From: an uncultured Odoribacter sp.
Lineage (GTDB): Bacteria > Bacteroidota > Bacteroidia > Bacteroidales > Marinifilaceae
Assembly (NCBI GenBank): GCA_910589025.1
Contig: CAJURM010000027.1
Coordinates: 1 to 19,821, forward strand
Direction of reading: 5' to 3'
Length of the DNA: 19,821 nt
Every line of letters begins with the position of its first letter. Within the stretch, counting starts at the first letter, position 1. Shown in pieces: positions 15,594-19,821 of the stretch. The notes under the pieces were generated by a model. That model ran no database searches. It was not told the DNA's origin and saw only the letters and a list, made by a program, of their open reading frames with translations. The position numbers and the translations under genes were made by a program.

Positions 15594-16772
15594 TCAGTAT
15601 ATGAATTTCCCGAATTCGCTGAGTATGGTAAGCTTATTGCCTTCGCCCTCGTCGTTGTCGTAGCAACGGCCGACGATTTGGGCATCAATGTTGAAACTTT
15701 TGGAAATGGCGATGATTTCTTCCGCCAATTCTTCGTCCGCGTAGATTTCCATGCGGTGCCCCATATTAAAGACCTTATACATTTCCTCCCACGGTGTGCC
15801 GGATTGCTCCTGAATCAACCGGAATAAGGGGGGTACGGGGAAGAGGTTGTCTTTGACGATGTGCATGTTGTCTACAAAGTTCATCACTTTGGTCTGTGCT
15901 CCGCCGGAACAATGCACCATGCCGTGAATCTGACGGCGGTAGCGGTCTAATAGTTGCTTGATAACCGGAGCATAGGTGCGGGTTGCTGATAACACTAATT
16001 TTCCCGCATCTAACGGAGAGCCTTCTACCGCATCGGTCAGTCGGCAGTTGCCGGCATATACCAATTCTTCCGGTACGGCGTTGTCATAGCTTTCCGGGTA
16101 TTTTTGTGCTAAGTATTTCGCAAAAACGTCATGCCGGGCAGACGTTAGTCCGTTGGAACCCATGCCGCCGTTGTATTCATTTTCATAGGTGGCTTGTCCG
16201 TAGGAGGCCAATCCCACAATCACGTCTCCAGCCTGGATGCGGGCATTGTCAATGACGTCCTCACGTTTCATCCGGCAGGTCACGGTGGAATCGACAATGA
16301 TTGTACGTACCAAATCCCCCACGTCGGCTGTTTCTCCTCCGGTGGCGTAGATGTTTACCCCGAGTTTCCGGTATTCCGCCAGCAACTCTTCCGTGCCGTT
16401 GATAATAGCGGCGATGACTTCACCGGGGATGAGGTTTTTGTTGCGTCCGATGGTGGACGATAATAAAATATTGTCTGCCGCACCTACACAAAGCAGGTCG
16501 TCGATGTTCATAATCAGCGCATCCTGTGCAATCCCTTTCCAGACGGATAAATCCCCTGTTTCTTTCCAATACATATACGCCAAAGAGGATTTGGTCCCGG
16601 CTCCGTCCGCATGCATGATGTTGCAATATGCCGGGTCTCCGCCTAAATAATCGGGGACAATCTTGCAGAAGGCTTTCGGAAAAATACCTTTATCAATATT
16701 TTTTATGGCGTTATGCACGTCTTCTTTGGAGGCGGATACGCCACGTTTATTATATCTTTCGTCTTTTCTCAT
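15594..16772 (-). CDS. purM: Phosphoribosylformylglycinamidine cyclo-ligase (AIR synthase)
   Basis: The 392-residue enzyme closes the imidazole ring of FGAM with ATP to give AIR, in cytoplasmic purine synthesis. The sequence follows what I recall of the Bacteroidales PurM closely: YNKRGVSASKEDVHNAIKNI near the start, MHADGAGTKSSLAYMYWKET, then IAQDALIMNIDDLLCVGA, the GGETADVGD loop, and HCSGGAQTKVMNFVDN towards the C-terminus. It is longer than E. coli PurM (about 345 residues), as expected for this clade. I choose ATG at 16772 because the longer reading frame begins at a TTG (16805) that lies inside the promoter -7 element. Confidence 0.9.
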   Translation of the reverse strand: MRKDERYNKRGVSASKEDVHNAIKNIDKGIFPKAFCKIVPDYLGGDPAYCNIMHADGAGTKSSLAYMYWKETGDLSVWKGIAQDALIMNIDDLLCVGAADNILLSSTIGRNKNLIPGEVIAAIINGTEELLAEYRKLGVNIYATGGETADVGDLVRTIIVDSTVTCRMKREDVIDNARIQAGDVIVGLASYGQATYENEYNGGMGSNGLTSARHDVFAKYLAQKYPESYDNAVPEELVYAGNCRLTDAVEGSPLDAGKLVLSATRTYAPVIKQLLDRYRRQIHGMVHCSGGAQTKVMNFVDNMHIVKDNLFPVPPLFRLIQEQSGTPWEEMYKVFNMGHRMEIYADEELAEEIIAISKSFNIDAQIVGRCYDNDEGEGNKLTILSEFGKFIY

Positions 16773-16802
16773 GACTGTGGTTCTATCGGAATTTTGAATC
16801 GT

Positions 16803-16834
16803 CAAATTTAGATAAAACTATTGATAATCGGAAA
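16803..16834 (-). promoter_or_regulatory. Promoter of purM
   Basis: On the minus strand TAAATTTG (16810-16803) matches TAnnTTTG and lies about 30 bases before the purM ATG. The -33 position has TTTCC (16834-16830) in place of TTTG, within the 10-base palindrome GAAATATTTC (16831-16840). No purine-type repressor site or riboswitch is evident. Confidence 0.55.
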
Positions 16835-16848
16835 TATTTCAACTTCTC

Positions 16849-19821
16849 CTATCTTACCCAAATGCGGTATTCTGCACGGTTAATTGTTCCTCTATTACAA
16901 GAGTGTCCCCATTCTATATACACGTTAGTACCCGATAAAGGCCAAATAAAATAGGCATCATTAGCCCTATCATCATCAAACGAAGCCCTACGGTATCGGG
17001 CAGTTCCTTCATGAAATCCAATTGTTGCTTCAGCATTACCATATCTTCGATAACAACAATAACTTCCTCCTCCTGTGGTTGAAAATATTCCGCCGCCATT
17101 ACATTCCGATGCTTTCCAATAGGAATTACTGATTTGGTTACAAGCGTCCCGGCCTTCGGTCCAATACATGTCATAATCAATCAGATTAATCCAGGCATCG
17201 GCAAATTTGTGCGGCATATAAATATTTCCCAAATAGGGTTTGTTGTAAATCCCGGTTGTGTAAAGGGTGGAGACGGAAGTGTTCGACAAACTATTGACGA
17301 TCAGCATCCATCCGCCGCCTTCATGAGTCATGCTGCTGTAAATCGGTAAAGGCTCATTACCTCCGGGACCGTCTGGATCTATCATGTACACGCCGTCCAA
17401 TGTTGCTCCCAGCTCTTGATACACTTTTGCATGTTTGGGGATTGATGACAAGCCGGTGAAACCTTTTACTATGACATCACGCACTTCACCTTTACAACCG
17501 TGTTCATTGACAAAATACACCTGGTATATCTCCGGAGAGGCTGAGGTTGTCACTTGGGCAGCATCACAAGGCAGGATATTCCCCTCTGGTGTTTTCCACT
17601 CCGATTTATTTTGCCCTTCAATAATACAAGGCAAATTAAATTGTGTCCCCACAATCGAATTGTAACTTGGCGGGACGGAAGGTATATCTGTCGGCATCGT
17701 TCCTACGGTGACGCTTATTTCATTACTTTCTGCCCGACCTAAAGCGCAAATGCAGATGCGTTTGAACCAGTAGGTTACAGCGTTTGAAGTTGTATTTGAA
17801 AATCCTTCGTATGTTAAATTTTCACTGGCTTCGTTTTCTATCAAACTGTATAAACTTTCTCCCGGTTTCTTTACATACCAGTTGTATTGAAAACGCATAT
17901 CCGAAAAGTCAGTACAGGAAGCTACACGCACGCTTGCTATTTCAGTCTCTTGCTGCGGACAGATTTTTGTCGGAGCATCAATTTCTCCGGCATCAATGCT
18001 AATGGTATTGGACAGACTGTATACTCCCCGGAATCCTACTGTACTGTCGCGTTGGGTGATTGCCGTAAAGTAACCCATCATTTCTGTGCGGTCGGAAGTC
18101 CTCAGCCTGTCCTCCTCACTGTTGTATCCTCCTCCCCGAACGCCGTATTTATTCGCTGTCTTGTCCCACAGATTCGCATTGTATACTCCCGTCCCGCAAC
18201 TGCTCCCGTCAAAATTCGTGTAATTCACATTGACACACAGCTCTTTCACATTTCCGCTCATCTCCATCACGCCCCAATACGTCGCACCCGCTTGGACTTG
18301 ATTGCTGGAAGTATTGGCAAACAATCCGCAACGAACAGGACCATTCACTTTATTGCCGATTCCGCTGTTCACATTCTTGGCCGCACTGTTCGCCTGTTCC
18401 CGTTCATCCCCCGCATAAGCCAGGTCACCGAAAGAAGACAACGCATTTACTCCGTTATTCGTATTCCACGCATATTCTCCTTCTGCCGGAAGTTGAGGAT
18501 ACGGACGACGACAAACCTTCTCGTATTCCAACTCACTCATCGGACGCAAACCGCTCCAACTGCAATAGGCTATCATATCCTCCACGCTCATGTAATTACA
18601 GGCCAGAGTCTGCCCGTCATCGGTGGAAAAGAAATCGTTACCCGGATTCAGATTATTACCGAACACGACGGGAGCATCGGACTGTTTCTGCTCCACGAAA
18701 GCGATACCGTTCCGGCAACTCGGAGTCTTCAACTCTCCAAAGACGTAATCCCCTTTCTTCATCGTAGAGAAATTGTTGTTTGCCACACGAGCCTTTTGCT
18801 GTTCCAACGTCAGAGAGTTAAGAAACTCGACATACTGCTCCTGGCTTGTTTCGTATTTCATCACATAAAACCCGGCATACCCTTTCGGATAAGCAGCAGG
18901 AAGTTGGAGTTTTTCTGTCAGATTATTCCGTGTAACACTGTAATATAGCAACTCTTCCGAATCAATCCGCAGGGGAGGCACTTCCTGCTCCCACAATGCC
19001 ACGTCATAAATCACCAGATAATTGCCTGTCTCGCGAAAACGGTAATAGCGATAGGCTCCCGGATTTGTTATCCGGTGTTTACTTAATGTCTGATTCCATG
19101 CCGAACCGCTACCGCTCCACAAGGTAGACCAACTGCTTCCATCGTTACTGCCTTCCAGATAATAGCCTGATCCGCCGTAATGTGTACGGATGGTAAAATA
19201 GTGCATCTCTTTTTTGCTGCCAAAGTCTATTGCAAACCATTCATCGGAATTGCCTGCGGAATGATAGTGGCTGTTGATGTTAGTATCGATGGCGTTCTGT
19301 AAACCATAGGACGGATGCAGAGTATTTCCGCCATAGACGGAAGAGGCATCCAGGCTTTTGTATCCGTTCAGGCGGATCGGATTGCGTTCCGTCCCATACG
19401 CTTCATGGAAACAAAGATTGGAGAATCCGTCGCCTAAATAGTAGCTGTTGTAGGGGATATAGACCATTTCAATGGCATGCGCAGCTACGTAGATTTTATC
19501 CAACGCATCCCCGAAATCGCTTTTCGTCAGTCCAGTCCCGGTAAGAGGCCATTTTGCCTGCAACCGGACACTGACATTCCCTTCCGAGATACTGTTACGC
19601 ATTACATACAATCCGTTCACTTTCCCGCCGTTGGCACCAGCCATATAGGCGTAGCCTCCTCCTTCATTCCCGGCACCGGGAGTCAATACATGCCCGGAAG
19701 AACCCAGATAAGCATGCTGCCAGGGATTCTCCAGCCCCCGTTTCTTGAACTTAAAGAACACCCAGACGGCATCCCAGTTGAAGTCATCGCGCCAGGAGTT
19801 GTCCCAGAGGAGATTGACTTC
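16849..19821 (-). CDS. Large FGE/SUMF1-like protein with discoidin, Ig-like and fibrinogen-like domains (partial, 5' end off window)
   Basis: The reading frame stays open to the right edge, so the signal peptide is missing; 990 residues are visible. Counting from the edge, residues 1-115 form a Bacteroidota-specific beta domain (NLLWDNSWRDDFNWDAVWVF). The FGE/SUMF1 fold begins near 117 (EMVYIPYNSYYLGDG), is interrupted at about 148-280 by a discoidin (F5/8 type C) domain (LHPSYGLQNAIDTN, DEWFAIDFGSKKEMHYFTIR, YRYYRF), then resumes with FYVMKYETSQEQYVEFLN and ends VGFRGVYSL near 602. Residues 605-790 look Ig-like with Cys pairs. Residues 800-990 are a fibrinogen-like C-terminal domain (GVYMIDPDGPGGNEPLPIY, EGGGWMLIVN, ending EYRIWVR). 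The usual catalytic Cys pair of formylglycine-generating enzymes is absent around RGGGYNSEEDRLRTSDR, so it is probably a binding or structural protein, as proposed for GldJ/GldK-type relatives. Confidence 0.85.
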   Translation of the reverse strand, partial: EVNLLWDNSWRDDFNWDAVWVFFKFKKRGLENPWQHAYLGSSGHVLTPGAGNEGGGYAYMAGANGGKVNGLYVMRNSISEGNVSVRLQAKWPLTGTGLTKSDFGDALDKIYVAAHAIEMVYIPYNSYYLGDGFSNLCFHEAYGTERNPIRLNGYKSLDASSVYGGNTLHPSYGLQNAIDTNINSHYHSAGNSDEWFAIDFGSKKEMHYFTIRTHYGGSGYYLEGSNDGSSWSTLWSGSGSAWNQTLSKHRITNPGAYRYYRFRETGNYLVIYDVALWEQEVPPLRIDSEELLYYSVTRNNLTEKLQLPAAYPKGYAGFYVMKYETSQEQYVEFLNSLTLEQQKARVANNNFSTMKKGDYVFGELKTPSCRNGIAFVEQKQSDAPVVFGNNLNPGNDFFSTDDGQTLACNYMSVEDMIAYCSWSGLRPMSELEYEKVCRRPYPQLPAEGEYAWNTNNGVNALSSFGDLAYAGDEREQANSAAKNVNSGIGNKVNGPVRCGLFANTSSNQVQAGATYWGVMEMSGNVKELCVNVNYTNFDGSSCGTGVYNANLWDKTANKYGVRGGGYNSEEDRLRTSDRTEMMGYFTAITQRDSTVGFRGVYSLSNTISIDAGEIDAPTKICPQQETEIASVRVASCTDFSDMRFQYNWYVKKPGESLYSLIENEASENLTYEGFSNTTSNAVTYWFKRICICALGRAESNEISVTVGTMPTDIPSVPPSYNSIVGTQFNLPCIIEGQNKSEWKTPEGNILPCDAAQVTTSASPEIYQVYFVNEHGCKGEVRDVIVKGFTGLSSIPKHAKVYQELGATLDGVYMIDPDGPGGNEPLPIYSSMTHEGGGWMLIVNSLSNTSVSTLYTTGIYNKPYLGNIYMPHKFADAWINLIDYDMYWTEGRDACNQISNSYWKASECNGGGIFSTTGGGSYCCYRRYGNAEATIGFHEGTARYRRASFDDDRANDAYFIWPLSGTNVYIEWGHSCNRGTINRAEYRIWVR

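Noticed and set aside
16773..16805. Extended purM start at TTG 16805
   Set aside because: The TTG lies inside the TAAATTTG promoter element, and the homologs I recall start close to the MRKDERYNKRGV position, so ATG 16772 is preferred.
17887..18948. Plus-strand open frame of 353 codons
   Set aside because: It is antisense to the FGE/SUMF1 part of the large minus-strand protein, which has clear domain signatures; the plus-strand product has none.
16849..19821. Active formylglycine-generating enzyme acting on a sulfatase
   Set aside because: The catalytic Cys pair is not seen in the expected region and no sulfatase gene is in the window.
1..19821. CRISPR arrays, tRNA or rRNA genes, insertion sequences, attachment sites
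   Set aside because: I found no regularly spaced repeats, tRNA-like cloverleaf sequences, transposase-like proteins or terminal inverted repeats flanked by target duplications.

Overview
The window looks like a chromosomal segment of a gut-type Bacteroidota, most likely order Bacteroidales. The grounds are proteins typical of that group (DUF3108, DUF4837, DUF4923, a DUF5074/BtuG-like lipoprotein, the Bacteroidales form of AIR synthase) and several matches to the Bacteroidota promoter pattern, TTTG about 19 bases upstream of TAnnTTTG. I cannot name genus or species; Odoribacteraceae is only a guess.

Positions 188-7752 (+ strand) hold five cell-envelope genes: an Ig-like (Big_5) lipoprotein, a DUF3108 protein, a DUF4837 lipoprotein, a 1036-residue AsmA-family protein and a DUF4923 protein. 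A promoter-like TAnnTTTG lies just upstream, and a perfect 13-bp terminator hairpin (7771-7810) closes the block.

Positions 7850-14435 (+ strand) form a vitamin B12 (cobamide) uptake locus. A promoter leads directly into a cobalamin riboswitch with a clear B12 box. It is followed by a TonB-dependent BtuB-like receptor, a BtuG-like surface lipoprotein, a BtuF-like binding lipoprotein, a BtuC permease and a BtuD ATPase. The last four genes are spaced tightly or overlap. The proposed flow is capture at the surface by BtuG, TonB-driven passage through BtuB, handover to BtuF, and ATP-driven import by BtuCD, all repressed by cobalamin through the riboswitch.

Positions 14476-15556 (+ strand) are a small AT-richer accessory patch: a near-perfect promoter, a minimal nucleotidyltransferase (MNT) with an altered GS motif, an apparent vestige of its HEPN partner, and an apparently intact MntA/HepT-type toxin-antitoxin pair. 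A bidirectional terminator separates it from the next gene.

Positions 15594-16772 (- strand) hold purM (AIR synthase, purine synthesis). Positions 16849-19821 (- strand) hold the C-terminal 990 residues of a large secreted-type protein that runs off the right edge. It combines an FGE/SUMF1-like domain, apparently interrupted by a discoidin domain, with an Ig-like stretch and a fibrinogen-like C-terminal domain.

The most unusual observations are the HEPN-gene vestige between the two MNT genes, the nested discoidin domain in the FGE-like protein, the long U-rich leader and non-ATG start region of the btuB-like gene, and the reversed C/G bias in the C-terminal tail of btuD. I see no tRNA, rRNA, CRISPR array, insertion sequence or phage gene.
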